From Phycisphaerae bacterium (GTDB taxonomy: Bacteria; Planctomycetota; Phycisphaerae; UBA1845; Fen-1342), in the NCBI GenBank assembly GCA_028279405.1, contig JANQNU010000089.1, positions 1-59,768 of the forward strand: DNA of 59,768 nt, written 5' to 3'. This document shows positions 51,283 through 59,621 of the stretch, in pieces. The translations under genes and the position numbers were made by a program. The notes under the pieces were generated by a model that was not told the DNA's origin, did no database searches, and saw nothing but the letters and a program-made list of their open reading frames with translations. Position 1 is the first letter of the stretch; the number at the start of each line of letters is the position of its first letter.

Positions 51283-52517
51283 ATGTTTGGACAATGAGCC
51301 CTTTGTTTCTTCGGGCTGCAACCCTATTGACGCTGCTGACCGCCGCACGGACGACAGCCGCACAGAATCTGGTCGTTTATGCGGACAAGCTCTACACCAT
51401 GGCCGGCCCGCCGATCGACATGGGGGTGGTCGTCATCCATGACGGCAAGATCGTGGAAGTCGGCCCGGCGATCGAGATCCAGGTGCCGGAGACGTACGAG
51501 GTGCGACAGGCGCGGATCGTCACGCCGGGGTTGGTCGACGTCCGTGCGACCGTCGGCCTGACCGGCATCCTGAACTACGACCACGATCAGGACCAGCTCG
51601 AACGCTCCAGCCCGATCCAGCCGGAGTTGCGGGCCCTCGACGCTTACAACATCAAAGACGAGTTGGTCACCTGGGTGAGAAGCTTCGGGGTCACGACCGT
51701 TCACACCGGACACGCTCCCGGCGAGTTGATCAGCGGCCAGACCATCATTGTCAAGACGGCGGGCAACACCGTCGAGCAGTCGTTGCTGGTCTCGCCGGCG
51801 ACGATCGCTTGCACACTGTCGAGTAGTGCACGCAAATCCGGCGGCAAGTCACCGGGCACCCGTGGCAAGATGATCGCAATGTTGCGACAGGAGCTGATCA
51901 AGGCCCGTGAATACCTCGCGAAGCGGAAGAAATCAGATAACGACAAGAAACCGGCGCGCGACCTGAAGTTGGAGGCACTCGTTAAGGTGCTGCGCGGCGA
52001 CATCCCGTTAATGGTCACGGCGAACCGAACCCAGGACATCGCGAGTGCGCTGCGCGTCGCGAAAGAGTTCGATATCCGCATCTGGCTGGACAGCGCTGCC
52101 GAGGCGCATCTGATGCTGGACGAGATCAAGGCGGCGAAGATCCCGGTCCTCGTCCACCCGCTTATGTACCGCTCCTGGGGTGAGTACAAGAACATGAGCT
52201 GGGAAACGCCGATGATGCTCCGCGACGCCGAGGTACCGTTCGCGATGCAGAGCGGCTACGAGAGCTACGTGCCCAAGGTTCGCGTCATCCTGTTCGAGGC
52301 GGCGATCGCGGCGGCCAACGGACTGACGTTCGAACAGGCCCTGGCAAGCATCACGATCGATGCCGCCCGCATTCTGGGCGTCGACCAGCGGGTCGGCTCC
52401 CTGGAGCCGGGCAAGGACGGCGACGTTGCCCTATATGACGGCGACCCGTTCGAATATACGACACACTGTATCGGGACGGTCATCAACGGCATCGTGGTGA
52501 GCGAAGTGGAGCGATAG
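51279..52517 (+). CDS. Catalytically dead amidohydrolase paralogue
   Basis: A 412-residue paralogue of the preceding gene with a signal peptide (ATLLTLLTAARTTAAQ). The fold and end blocks are kept (VTPGLVDVRATVGL, SLEPGKDGDVALYDGDPFEY), but each metal-binding segment is changed: HxH is VRATV, HHHTHRH is MVTANRT, LHHISEGW is WLDSAAEA, and HTDDW is MQSGYES. Hydrolysis by this subunit is therefore not expected. Translational coupling with the intact copy suggests a heteromeric enzyme in which this subunit is structural or regulatory, as in some two-subunit amidohydrolases and peptidases. Confidence 0.85.
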   Translation: MNVWTMSPLFLRAATLLTLLTAARTTAAQNLVVYADKLYTMAGPPIDMGVVVIHDGKIVEVGPAIEIQVPETYEVRQARIVTPGLVDVRATVGLTGILNYDHDQDQLERSSPIQPELRALDAYNIKDELVTWVRSFGVTTVHTGHAPGELISGQTIIVKTAGNTVEQSLLVSPATIACTLSSSARKSGGKSPGTRGKMIAMLRQELIKAREYLAKRKKSDNDKKPARDLKLEALVKVLRGDIPLMVTANRTQDIASALRVAKEFDIRIWLDSAAEAHLMLDEIKAAKIPVLVHPLMYRSWGEYKNMSWETPMMLRDAEVPFAMQSGYESYVPKVRVILFEAAIAAANGLTFEQALASITIDAARILGVDQRVGSLEPGKDGDVALYDGDPFEYTTHCIGTVINGIVVSEVER

Positions 52518-52521
52518 GCCT

Positions 52522-52546
52522 CCCGCCCCCGACGCCGGGCTTTTTT
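52522..52546 (+). terminator. Probable terminator of the amidohydrolase pair
   Basis: CCCG (52522-52525) can pair with CGGG (52536-52539), followed by TTTTTT (52541-52546). The stem is short; the T-run and the position just after the stop codon support a terminator. Confidence 0.45.
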
Positions 52547-52696
52547 CAGACCCGTCGACCTCGGAAATGCCGGCGCGCCCTTTTTCCGCGACATGGGCTG
52601 GTTCGCGGCGCAAACGTAGCGCACCTTACATCAGCAATGGCCAGCGCAGACTCGGACGCCGGGTCGTTCGCGGACGGTTTTTCCGAAACCGGGCCC

Positions 52697-52725
52697 TTGG
52701 CAAGCGGGTTGAGGGGGCCTATACT
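52697..52725 (+). promoter_or_regulatory. Sigma-70 promoter of the rpsP operon
   Basis: TTGGCA (52697-52702) and TATACT (52720-52725) are spaced by 17 bp and are near consensus. Transcription would begin near 52732, about 75 nt before rpsP. The 290-bp gap from the amidohydrolase pair contains no gene. Confidence 0.65.
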
Positions 52726-52807
52726 ACTTGGCTCCCGTCGGATCGGCGGGGTCGCGGGTATCCCGTAACCCTTTATCCGGGCAGTGTTAACGGATTCGGA
52801 GAGTCGT

Positions 52808-53068
52808 ATGAGCGTTCGGTTGCGATTGAAGCGAATGGGTCGGACCCATCAGGCCTATTTCCGCTTGAGTGCGATGGAATCGCGTAACCCTCGCGACGGA
52901 CGCGTGCTCGAAGAGCTGGGTACGTACGACCCGACGAACAAGGATCAGGCTCAGCAACTCAAGCTGAACCCGGAACGGATCGAACACTGGTTGCGCGTGG
53001 GCGCTCGGCCCACGGAGACTGTTCGGAGCATCCTGAAGAAACAAGGTATTGGCAAAGGGAAGATCTAG
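52808..53068 (+). CDS. rpsP: 30S ribosomal protein S16
   Basis: An 86-residue basic protein of normal length. SVRLRLKRMGRTHQAYFRL and GRVLEELGTYDPT are S16 signatures, with the C-terminal PTETVRSILKKQGI. S16 binds 16S rRNA early in 30S assembly. The open frame begins at 52784, but the ATG at 52808 starts the conserved sequence. It is first in the rpsP-trmD-rplS operon; trmD follows after 33 bp. Confidence 0.96.
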   Translation: MSVRLRLKRMGRTHQAYFRLSAMESRNPRDGRVLEELGTYDPTNKDQAQQLKLNPERIEHWLRVGARPTETVRSILKKQGIGKGKI

Positions 53069-53101
53069 GCGTGCCGCAGCGGCGTTTGCGCGGAATCATC
53101 G

Positions 53102-53908
53102 ATGCGTATCGACCTCATCACATTGTTTCCGGAGGTGATGACGCCGTATCTGTCGGCGAGCATCCTGGGTCGCGCCCAGGCCGCGGACGTCGTTGAGATT
53201 CACACCCACCAGCTACGCGACTTTTCTTCGGACCCCCATCAAAAAGTAGACGATCGACCGTTCGGCGGCGGGCCTGGTATGGTCCTATCCTGTCAACCGA
53301 TTGTTGACGCCGTCGAAGCGATCGAGCGATTGGACGCGCGCCCTGCCCTGCGGATTCTGCCGAGCCCGCAGGGCTTTTCGTTTACCCAGCAGGTCGCCCA
53401 CGAGTGGACGGCCTGCGAGCGGCTGCTGATCATCTGCGGTCACTATGAGGGGATCGACGAGCGTGTTGTCGAGTTGCTTCAGCCTACCGAGGTGAGCCTG
53501 GGCGACTTCGTGATGACGTCCGGCGAGTTGCCGGCGTTGGCGATGGTCGACGCGGTGGTTCGGCTGCTGCCGGGGGCGTTGGGGAATGAGGCGTCCACGC
53601 TGAGCGAGTCGTTTCAGGGGGATCGATTGGAATACCCCCACTACACGCGCCCGCGGGAGTATCGCGGGCTTTCCGTGCCAGAGGTGTTGTTGTCGGGCAA
53701 CCACGCGGAGATCGAGGGTTGGCGTCGCGAAGCGTCCGAGTGCAGGACGCGCGAGCGCCGACCGGATCTGCTGCCGGATCATAAATCGTATGCTTCGTCC
53801 GCTTCCTGCCTGCCGAGCGCGTCAGCGGCAGCTGGACGGTGGACGTCGGCTTGCTCGTCGAACGTCGCAAGGTCGGCGTACGGACGGGCAGTACAGGCCA
53901 TTGGTTAG
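53102..53908 (+). CDS. trmD: tRNA (guanine-37-N1)-methyltransferase with C-terminal extension
   Basis: A 268-residue SPOUT methyltransferase that makes m1G37 in tRNAs, preventing frameshifts. Conserved parts: MRIDLITLFPEVM, DRPFGGGPGMVL, ICGHYEGIDERV, SLGDFVMTSGELPAL and LSGNHAEIEGWR. Typical TrmD ends near the ERRPDLL motif; here about 40 more low-complexity Ser/Ala residues follow (YASSASCLPSASAAAGRW...) to 53908. The extension could be real or reflect loss of a nearby stop. rplS begins 17 bp later, as normal for this operon. Confidence 0.92.
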   Translation: MRIDLITLFPEVMTPYLSASILGRAQAADVVEIHTHQLRDFSSDPHQKVDDRPFGGGPGMVLSCQPIVDAVEAIERLDARPALRILPSPQGFSFTQQVAHEWTACERLLIICGHYEGIDERVVELLQPTEVSLGDFVMTSGELPALAMVDAVVRLLPGALGNEASTLSESFQGDRLEYPHYTRPREYRGLSVPEVLLSGNHAEIEGWRREASECRTRERRPDLLPDHKSYASSASCLPSASAAAGRWTSACSSNVARSAYGRAVQAIG

Positions 53909-53925
53909 AAAGTGAGGCGCATGCC

Positions 53926-54402
53926 ATGAAACATCCACTGCTTACTGCTGTCGATGAACAGTACAAGCGCAAGGCTCCGATCGACTTCGAGATCGGCGAC
54001 ACGGTCGTTGTGACCATCCGCATCTCCGAAGGCGGCAAAGAGCGCCTCCAGGATTTCATTGGAACTGTGATTGCCCGTCGCGGAACCGGGTTGGACGAGA
54101 TGTTTACCGTTCGTCGACTGCTGGGCGACGAGGGCATCGAGCGAACCTTCCCGATTCACTCGCCGAAGATCGCGTCGATCAAGACGACGCGGAGCGGCAA
54201 GATCCGACGTGGCAAGCTGTACTACCTGCGCGATCGCGTCGGCAAGGCCCGCAAGCTGCGTGAGCGTCGTATCTCGCGCGAGCAGCGTGAGGCCGCGGCA
54301 GCTGCGAAGGCGGCCAAGGCCCGCGCGTTGCAGGAAGCGCAGGAGGCCGTCGAGGCGGCCAAGGCCGATCGGACGCAGGAGATGGCCGCCAGTCCGACCT
54401 AG
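53926..54402 (+). CDS. rplS: 50S ribosomal protein L19
   Basis: A 158-residue protein; the ATG at 53926 follows GAGG. FEIGDTVVVTIRISEGGKERLQ, DFIGTVIARRG, RRLLGDEGIERTFPIHSPKI and KLYYLRDRVGKARKLRE are canonical. A C-terminal extension of about 40 Ala/Lys/Glu residues (EQREAAAAAKAAKARAL...) exceeds the usual 115-120-residue length and probably forms a helix. L19 lies at the 30S-50S interface. The operon ends at a strong terminator. Confidence 0.95.
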   Translation: MKHPLLTAVDEQYKRKAPIDFEIGDTVVVTIRISEGGKERLQDFIGTVIARRGTGLDEMFTVRRLLGDEGIERTFPIHSPKIASIKTTRSGKIRRGKLYYLRDRVGKARKLRERRISREQREAAAAAKAAKARALQEAQEAVEAAKADRTQEMAASPT

Positions 54403-54433
54403 CCGGCGAATGACGTTAATCCGAAACTCTCGA

Positions 54434-54472
54434 GCGCCGGCCGTTGGATACCAGCGGCGGGCGCTTTTTTTT
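54434..54472 (+). terminator. Intrinsic terminator of the rpsP-trmD-rplS operon
   Basis: GCGCCGGCCG (54434-54443) pairs with CGGCGGGCGC (54455-54464) with one G-G mismatch, followed by eight T (54465-54472). A strong intrinsic terminator 32 nt after rplS. Confidence 0.85.
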
Positions 54473-54490
54473 GTTAACGGGGACGCTGAC

Positions 54491-54931
54491 ATGCGTTGGT
54501 TCCGCTGGCTGATGCTTGCGCTCGGTCGCGGTCCCGCCGGTACGAATCCGCCAGCAGGCGACCCGCGACACGAACTGGGCCGTGCGGGCGAGCGGACGGC
54601 GGCGCGCTACCTCAAACGCAAGAAATGGCGGATCCGGGCCACGCGGTATTCGACGCCGGTCGGCGAGTTGGACCTGATCGCAGAAGATGGCACAACGATC
54701 GTGTTCGTCGAGATCAAGACCCGCACGGACCGCGATTGGGCGGAACCGGAAGATTCAGTAACGCTGGAAAAGCAGCGGCGATTGACGCGAGCTGCCCGGT
54801 GGTACCTCCACCACGAGCGGCTTGACACTCGACCAGCACGGTTCGACGTGGTGAGCGTCGTTCAGCCCGCTGAGCGGGGCGTCCCGGCGTCAATCGAGCA
54901 TTTCGAGGAGGCGTTCCTTCCGACGCGGTAG
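54491..54931 (+). CDS. YraN/UPF0102 family putative nuclease
   Basis: A 146-residue protein starting after the terminator. The endonuclease-like core GELDLIAEDGTTIVFVEIKTR contains the D...ExK signature of the PD-(D/E)xK superfamily, and GERTAARYLKRKKW and VTLEKQRRLTRAARWYL are family blocks. YraN proteins are predicted nucleases near rplS/rnhB in many bacteria; the physiological role is not known. Start chosen from the conserved length. Confidence 0.88.
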   Translation: MRWFRWLMLALGRGPAGTNPPAGDPRHELGRAGERTAARYLKRKKWRIRATRYSTPVGELDLIAEDGTTIVFVEIKTRTDRDWAEPEDSVTLEKQRRLTRAARWYLHHERLDTRPARFDVVSVVQPAERGVPASIEHFEEAFLPTR

Positions 54932-55009
54932 TCGCACGGACGCGCGGGCCGAGACCGGTTTTTGCGGTTTCGGGCGTGAGCCCGTCGGCGTGATCATCGC
55001 TGATAGAGT

Positions 55010-56035
55010 ATGATCGCAACGTTGTCGATGACCGATCCGGAGTCGCAGCCCGCGGCTCCGGAAGCTTCGGACGACCGCCGAGGAGCCCCCGTGAACGCTT
55101 CCGAGCACGGCCTGATCGGCTCCAGCCGGGCCTGGCTGCGCGCCATTGACCTTTGCGGGCGTGTCGCGAACACCCGTGCGACCGTTTTGTTGACCGGCGA
55201 AACCGGGACGGGCAAGGACGCATTGGCCCGCTATATTCATCGCTTGAGCCCGCGACGCGAACGTCCGATGATCGTCTGCAACTGCTCGGCGTGCCCGGCG
55301 GAGTTGCTCGAAAGCGAGCTATTCGGGCACGAGCGGGGTGCGTTCACTGGCGCGATCCACTCACGGGCCGGGCTATTCGAGCGTGCCGACCAGAGCACGT
55401 TGCTGCTCGATGAGGTCGGTGACATTGCGCAGGTCGCGCAGGCCAAGCTGTTACGCGTCATCCAGGAGCGTCGATTCAGTCGGATTGGCGCGGCTTATAC
55501 GCAGGAATCCGACGTTCGCATCGTCGCGACCACGCACGCTGACTTGCGCAAGCTGATGGAACGCGGCCGATTTCGCGAAGATCTCTTCTATCGGCTCAAT
55601 GTCTTCCCGATTCATGTCCCGCCGTTGCGAGAACGGCGCGAGGACATTCCGAACCTAGCCACGCACCTGCTCGGCGTGATCGCACGCCGGAACCGGGCGC
55701 GCCAATCCGGCATGACCGAGGAAGCGTTGGCGCTGCTGGTCAGCTTTCACTGGCCGGGCAACGTCCGGCAATTGCAGTCCGTCCTCGAACGTGCGCTGCT
55801 GCTCTCGATGGGAGAGCCGATCGCGCGCGACCATCTGCCTTCGGAGATCACCGCCGGCTGGATCCCGCCTGAGGACGGTGAGACGATGACGTCGCTCACC
55901 TACGCGCACCGCTTGATGGTGGCGCGCTCGCTCTACGAAGCACGCTGGGACTACTCGAAGGCCGCCGGGCAGCTCGGCGTTTCGGTCCACATTCTTCGTC
56001 AGCTGGCGAACCGGTTTCAGCTCAAGCGCGATTGA
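55010..56035 (+). CDS. Sigma-54 activator AAA+ protein without receiver domain
   Basis: Up to 341 residues; a GTG at 55091 with GAGGAG before it is an alternative start giving about 314. The AAA+ domain contains [15 protein letters not shown] (Walker A), [15 protein letters not shown] with the GAFTGA loop that contacts sigma-54, LLLDEVGDI (Walker B) and [13 protein letters not shown] helix-turn-helix-like segment ends the protein ([22 protein letters not shown]). It lacks a receiver or GAF input domain, so it may be controlled by a partner protein or be constitutive, like PspF. It should activate transcription from a sigma-54 promoter; no target is identified here. Confidence 0.9.
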   Translation: MIATLSMTDPESQPAAPEASDDRRGAPVNASEHGLIGSSRAWLRAIDLCGRVANTRATVLLTGETGTGKDALARYIHRLSPRRERPMIVCNCSACPAELLESELFGHERGAFTGAIHSRAGLFERADQSTLLLDEVGDIAQVAQAKLLRVIQERRFSRIGAAYTQESDVRIVATTHADLRKLMERGRFREDLFYRLNVFPIHVPPLRERREDIPNLATHLLGVIARRNRARQSGMTEEALALLVSFHWPGNVRQLQSVLERALLLSMGEPIARDHLPSEITAGWIPPEDGETMTSLTYAHRLMVARSLYEARWDYSKAAGQLGVSVHILRQLANRFQLKRD

Positions 56036-56129
56036 ACTCGTCCCGGCAAACAAAGACGCGCCCCCCTCCAGCAATCCTGGTGGGTGCCACGCCCAGCGAG
56101 CCGTGAGCCAAACGGTAACGAGTGCAGTT

Positions 56130-57269
56130 TCAGTCGCGCTGGATTCGGACGGGCAGGTCGGGGATGCTGATTTCGTGCGCGCGGTCTGCTTTGCTGCGCG
56201 GCTGCCACTCATGACCGTCGCGGACGTGGGTGATATCGCTGGTGAAGACGAGGAAGTCGACCCAACTCCCGGTTCCGACCCCGTCCATTGGTGCCTCACA
56301 CGCGCGAAACGCGGCTGTCTTGCGTTCGTCGAAGCCGCTCGTCAGCAACAGTTGCGTGTTTTTTGCGCCACAGTCGTCGAGTGCCTGACGAATGTTGAAC
56401 GCCGCTTCAATGGTGACGCCGGGGCCAAACCCGTAGTTGTCCAGTGCAGCCCGAGCCCGGTTCTGGTCGGGTGCACTTGCAAGTATCCGCTCGACGAGCG
56501 CCGGGACCGCCTTGGCGCTACCTCCTTGGTGCACACGGCCGCCGTGCGTGTCGAGCCGAACGGCGTGGAGCTTATCGCCGAAGGTCGCGTAGGCCTCGCG
56601 ACAGACGTCCTGCTCGCGTCCTTCGAAATCGATCAAAACGGTCAACGGGATGTCGGGGAACTTGGCGTGGTAGGCCTTTGCGGCTGCAACGCTGCTGCCT
56701 TCGTAGACGGCATTAAGGCAATGGGGAATGCTGCCATAGAGCTTGTACGCTGCGGGCGGGTGGTCGTTGACGCGAATTCGTTCTTCGCCAATGCCGAGCC
56801 AGCGATGAACGTAACGGTAACCGGCCCGCGTGCTGGTACCGGCCGCCCCGCCGACGGCGGCAGCGTAGGCCGTCTGCTCGATGATCTCGTAAGGGTAGTG
56901 CCGCGCGGCCATGTCGATCACGGGGACGCCACCCGCTGCCGAGACGATTCGCGCCATGTGGGTCGCTGCGCCGCTGAACGCGAGCATACCGAGGTAGGTT
57001 GTTTCGAGATTGACCAGTTCGCCGTAGAGCCCCTCGATGACCATGACCGCTTCGCGTGGGGCGAAGCGTTCGCCGTCGTGGCGCGCCCGCAGGTGCAGCG
57101 GCCCAAGGCACTGCTGATCGATCCAGTTGACGGCGCGATCGATCCCGCACACAACGCCGCCGTGTCGAGCGAACACGCAATAGCGCACCCGACGGTTGTA
57201 GAACGCGGTGTCGGCCACGACAGCCGCGGATCGGTTGAAGTATTCGTCACTGATGGGCAACTGCGGCAT
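56130..57269 (-). CDS. pncB: Nicotinate phosphoribosyltransferase
   Basis: A 379-residue enzyme converting nicotinate and PRPP to NaMN. LETTYLGMLAFSGAATHMARIV, DMAARHYPYEIIEQTAYAAAVGGAAGTST, LTVLIDFEGRE, AVRLDTHGG and LTSGFDERK are characteristic of the NAPRTase/quinolinate-type fold. The pncA-like gene upstream (about 100 bp) would supply nicotinate. A membrane location is not expected. No NadR or other regulatory gene is nearby. Confidence 0.92.
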   Translation of the reverse strand: MPQLPISDEYFNRSAAVVADTAFYNRRVRYCVFARHGGVVCGIDRAVNWIDQQCLGPLHLRARHDGERFAPREAVMVIEGLYGELVNLETTYLGMLAFSGAATHMARIVSAAGGVPVIDMAARHYPYEIIEQTAYAAAVGGAAGTSTRAGYRYVHRWLGIGEERIRVNDHPPAAYKLYGSIPHCLNAVYEGSSVAAAKAYHAKFPDIPLTVLIDFEGREQDVCREAYATFGDKLHAVRLDTHGGRVHQGGSAKAVPALVERILASAPDQNRARAALDNYGFGPGVTIEAAFNIRQALDDCGAKNTQLLLTSGFDERKTAAFRACEAPMDGVGTGSWVDFLVFTSDITHVRDGHEWQPRSKADRAHEISIPDLPVRIQRD

Positions 57270-57367
57270 GATCGACTCTCGGCCTGGTCGCGAACCCTAT
57301 CGTTTCTTATCGGCTGCCGGACGGCAACAGTCCACGCACAACGGGAACAATTCTGCGCGAACCTCGC

Positions 57368-57967
57368 TCACGACAGCTCGCGCCACGACGCGACCACACG
57401 GCATCCCCAGATCGCGGGCAGTCGTCGTTCGAACCAATGATCGTTGATCGCCTCGGCGTCGTGAACATGTGCCGGCGACAACCCGGCGCGCGACACCATC
57501 TCCGACGTGGTCAGCCACGTGTCCACGCAATCCCGGACGACGGTCACCGCGCAGCCGCGATAGACCAGTTCGGCCACGTTGGCCTCGACGCAACAGTCGG
57601 TCGCACACCCGATCACCACCCATGACCGCGCCGGTGCGCGGTCGACGATCTCCTCGAGGTTCGTGCGGAAGAAGGCACTGAAGGTGTGCTTCCGAACGAT
57701 CTCGATCTCCGCATTGGACTCGCGCACCGCTTCAAGCAGTTCGGCGCGAATCGCGGCCTCGGGAGTCCCTTTCAGGCAATGGGGTGGGAATCGCTGCAAC
57801 TCGAAATCGTCAGGTGAATGCTCGTCGCAGGCAAAGACGACCAGGCTGTTGTGCGGCAATGCCGAGAGAAAAGCGGCCTGTTGCGGTATGAGCGCGTCGA
57901 CCCGCGCGCTGGCCAGTGGGCCGAAGCGCGTGAACCCCTCGAGCATGTCGATCACCAGCACCTGCAT
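57368..57967 (-). CDS. Isochorismatase-family cysteine hydrolase, nicotinamidase-like
   Basis: A 199-residue enzyme with the Asp-Lys-Cys triad: Asp7 in QVLVIDMLEGF, Lys in VRKHTFSAFF, and Cys in GCATDCCVEANV. FPPHCLKGTPEAAI matches the PncA-type substrate-site block (PPHC-x-GTxGA). Nicotinamidase activity (nicotinamide to nicotinate) is likely because pncB follows on the same strand. The family also includes isochorismatases and ureidoacrylate hydrolases, so the substrate is inferred from context. It lacks a signal peptide. Confidence 0.85.
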   Translation of the reverse strand: MQVLVIDMLEGFTRFGPLASARVDALIPQQAAFLSALPHNSLVVFACDEHSPDDFELQRFPPHCLKGTPEAAIRAELLEAVRESNAEIEIVRKHTFSAFFRTNLEEIVDRAPARSWVVIGCATDCCVEANVAELVYRGCAVTVVRDCVDTWLTTSEMVSRAGLSPAHVHDAEAINDHWFERRLPAIWGCRVVASWRELS

Positions 57968-58003
57968 CTTACTGATTCTACGCGCGCTACCGGCTGCGCG
58001 AGG

Positions 58004-59041
58004 CTACGCGCCGACGTACTTCGCGTAGACGCCGCGCGCTACCGCGGCGTCATGCGTGCCCTTCACGATCGCACGGCCATCGGTAAACAGCGTAACGTCA
58101 TACGTGTCGACGTGAAACGAGAGCATGTACGCGTTGAACTGCGGCCGGGCCGCCGCGCCGATCCGGTCGGCGATCGCTCGGAAATCGACCCGATCGAGCC
58201 CCTCCGCCGGCAGAATCTGCACCGCGTTGCGACCGCAGAGCGCCGTCGTCGCCCCCGCCTTGTCGCCACTCAGAAACGCGTACTCCCCGTGCTTGCAGCA
58301 GCGGCAATCGCCGTGGTCGAACGCACCCTGCATATCCAACGCGCGAAACGTCCCTTGCCAGACATCGATCGATACCAGTCGACGGTTCAACGCCTCACGC
58401 TTTCCCATCAGAATCTTCAGCGCTTCCATGGCCTGAAGGCTGGCGACGAGGTTCACCAGCGGGCTGAGCACGCCAACGGTATCACACGTCGGCGACGTGC
58501 CCGGCGGTGGCGCCTGTTCCCAGATGCACCGCAGACAAGGCGTCTCACGCGGCAGGATCGGCATCACCAACCCCTCGACCGCCACGCACGCGCCATACAC
58601 CCACGGCTTGTCGTGCTTGACAGCGACGTCATTGATCAGGAAGCGGGTCTCGAAATTGTCGGTCCCGTCGAGAATCAAATCCGCGTCGTCGCAGTAGCCT
58701 TCGATGTTCCGATGGTTAACGTCGTCGACGACCCCCTCGACCTCCACGGTCGAGTTGATCCGGCGCAACTTGCGAGCAGCGGCCTCGGCCTTGGGCAGCC
58801 GATCGGCGAGGTCCGCCTCGTCGAACAGCACCTGTCGCTGCAAGTTGTCGAGTTCGAGATAGTCGCGATCGACCAATCGCAGGAAACCGACGCCGGCCCG
58901 AACCAGCGTGTTGGCCAGGACACTGCCGAGCGCACCGCAGCCGACCAGCGTTACCGACGCGATGCCCAGGCGCTTCTGGCCGGCCTCGCCGACCTGGTCG
59001 ACGAGCATCTGGCGGTTGTAGCGGGCATTCGAGTCTGTCAC
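58004..59041 (-). CDS. ThiF/MoeB-type E1-like adenylyltransferase
   Basis: A 345-residue protein: RYNRQMLVDQVGEAGQKRL, VTLVGCGALGSVLANTLVRAGVG (ATP-binding GxGxxG), RDYLELDNLQRQVLF and LDGTDNFETRFLIND. The zinc cysteines CLRC and CRCC are present. These enzymes adenylate the C-terminus of small sulfur carriers (ThiS, MoaD) for thiamine or molybdopterin. The C-terminal 80 residues (LSGDKAGATTALCGRNAVQIL...) resemble the extra ThiF/MoeB tail found in several planctomycetes rather than a rhodanese domain. The carrier protein is not encoded in the window. Confidence 0.88.
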   Translation of the reverse strand: MTDSNARYNRQMLVDQVGEAGQKRLGIASVTLVGCGALGSVLANTLVRAGVGFLRLVDRDYLELDNLQRQVLFDEADLADRLPKAEAAARKLRRINSTVEVEGVVDDVNHRNIEGYCDDADLILDGTDNFETRFLINDVAVKHDKPWVYGACVAVEGLVMPILPRETPCLRCIWEQAPPPGTSPTCDTVGVLSPLVNLVASLQAMEALKILMGKREALNRRLVSIDVWQGTFRALDMQGAFDHGDCRCCKHGEYAFLSGDKAGATTALCGRNAVQILPAEGLDRVDFRAIADRIGAAARPQFNAYMLSFHVDTYDVTLFTDGRAIVKGTHDAAVARGVYAKYVGA

Positions 59042-59057
59042 CGGCCGGCCTTCTCCA

Positions 59058-59528
59058 TCAGTTGCCAGCGATTCTAGGCCGCAAACGCCGCCAGGTCATG
59101 CTTGCTGACTGCGCTTCGATCAGGCCGACAATCGCCACCAGGTAGCCGAGCAGTGCACTATGCATGATCCAAATCACGCCAATCACCAGGCAGCCCGCCG
59201 TGACAATCACCGCCACCGCAAACTCGGCCCAGACGGCCTGCCGGATGCCGACGAACTTCAGCGCCACGAGGACCAACAGGATGATCCCCACGGCTTGTGC
59301 GCCGCGCGTGAAGATCGTGTTCGACCAGTCGAAGAGGCTACCGCTGCCGTCTCCGCTGATCCTCAGCCCGAAGCCGACAAACAAGGCGATGGCGGCGGAA
59401 ATCAGTAGGTTCATGTCGAAGCCCGGTTCGTCTACTGGCGACGCGTACCGCACCGGCGCCGGCTGTTCCGCGGGAACGGTCGGTCGGGCCGAATCCTCGG
59501 TCGGCGTGGTCTGCTGCTGATCGTCCAT
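59058..59528 (-). CDS. Small membrane protein of unknown function
   Basis: The ATG at 59528 follows GAGGAGG, which excludes the longer frame. The 156-residue product has a hydrophilic N-terminal region of about 40 residues (DDQQQTTPTEDSARP, acidic/Pro-rich) and then three or four hydrophobic segments (NLLISAAIALFVGFGLRI, AVGIILLVLVALKFVG, EFAVAVIVTAGCLVIGVIWI and a fourth LLGYLVAIVGLI). No family was recognised. It is 16 bp upstream of the ThiF gene on the same strand, so co-transcription is possible. Confidence 0.7.
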   Translation of the reverse strand: MDDQQQTTPTEDSARPTVPAEQPAPVRYASPVDEPGFDMNLLISAAIALFVGFGLRISGDGSGSLFDWSNTIFTRGAQAVGIILLVLVALKFVGIRQAVWAEFAVAVIVTAGCLVIGVIWIMHSALLGYLVAIVGLIEAQSASMTWRRLRPRIAGN

Positions 59529-59621
59529 CGCAACCTCCTCCCTCGATAACCCCGGTTGCCGCTCGCGCGACCTCAACAGTGTACTGGTTTGCGGCCAACT
59601 TGCCTGCGCCGCCACGCGCCG

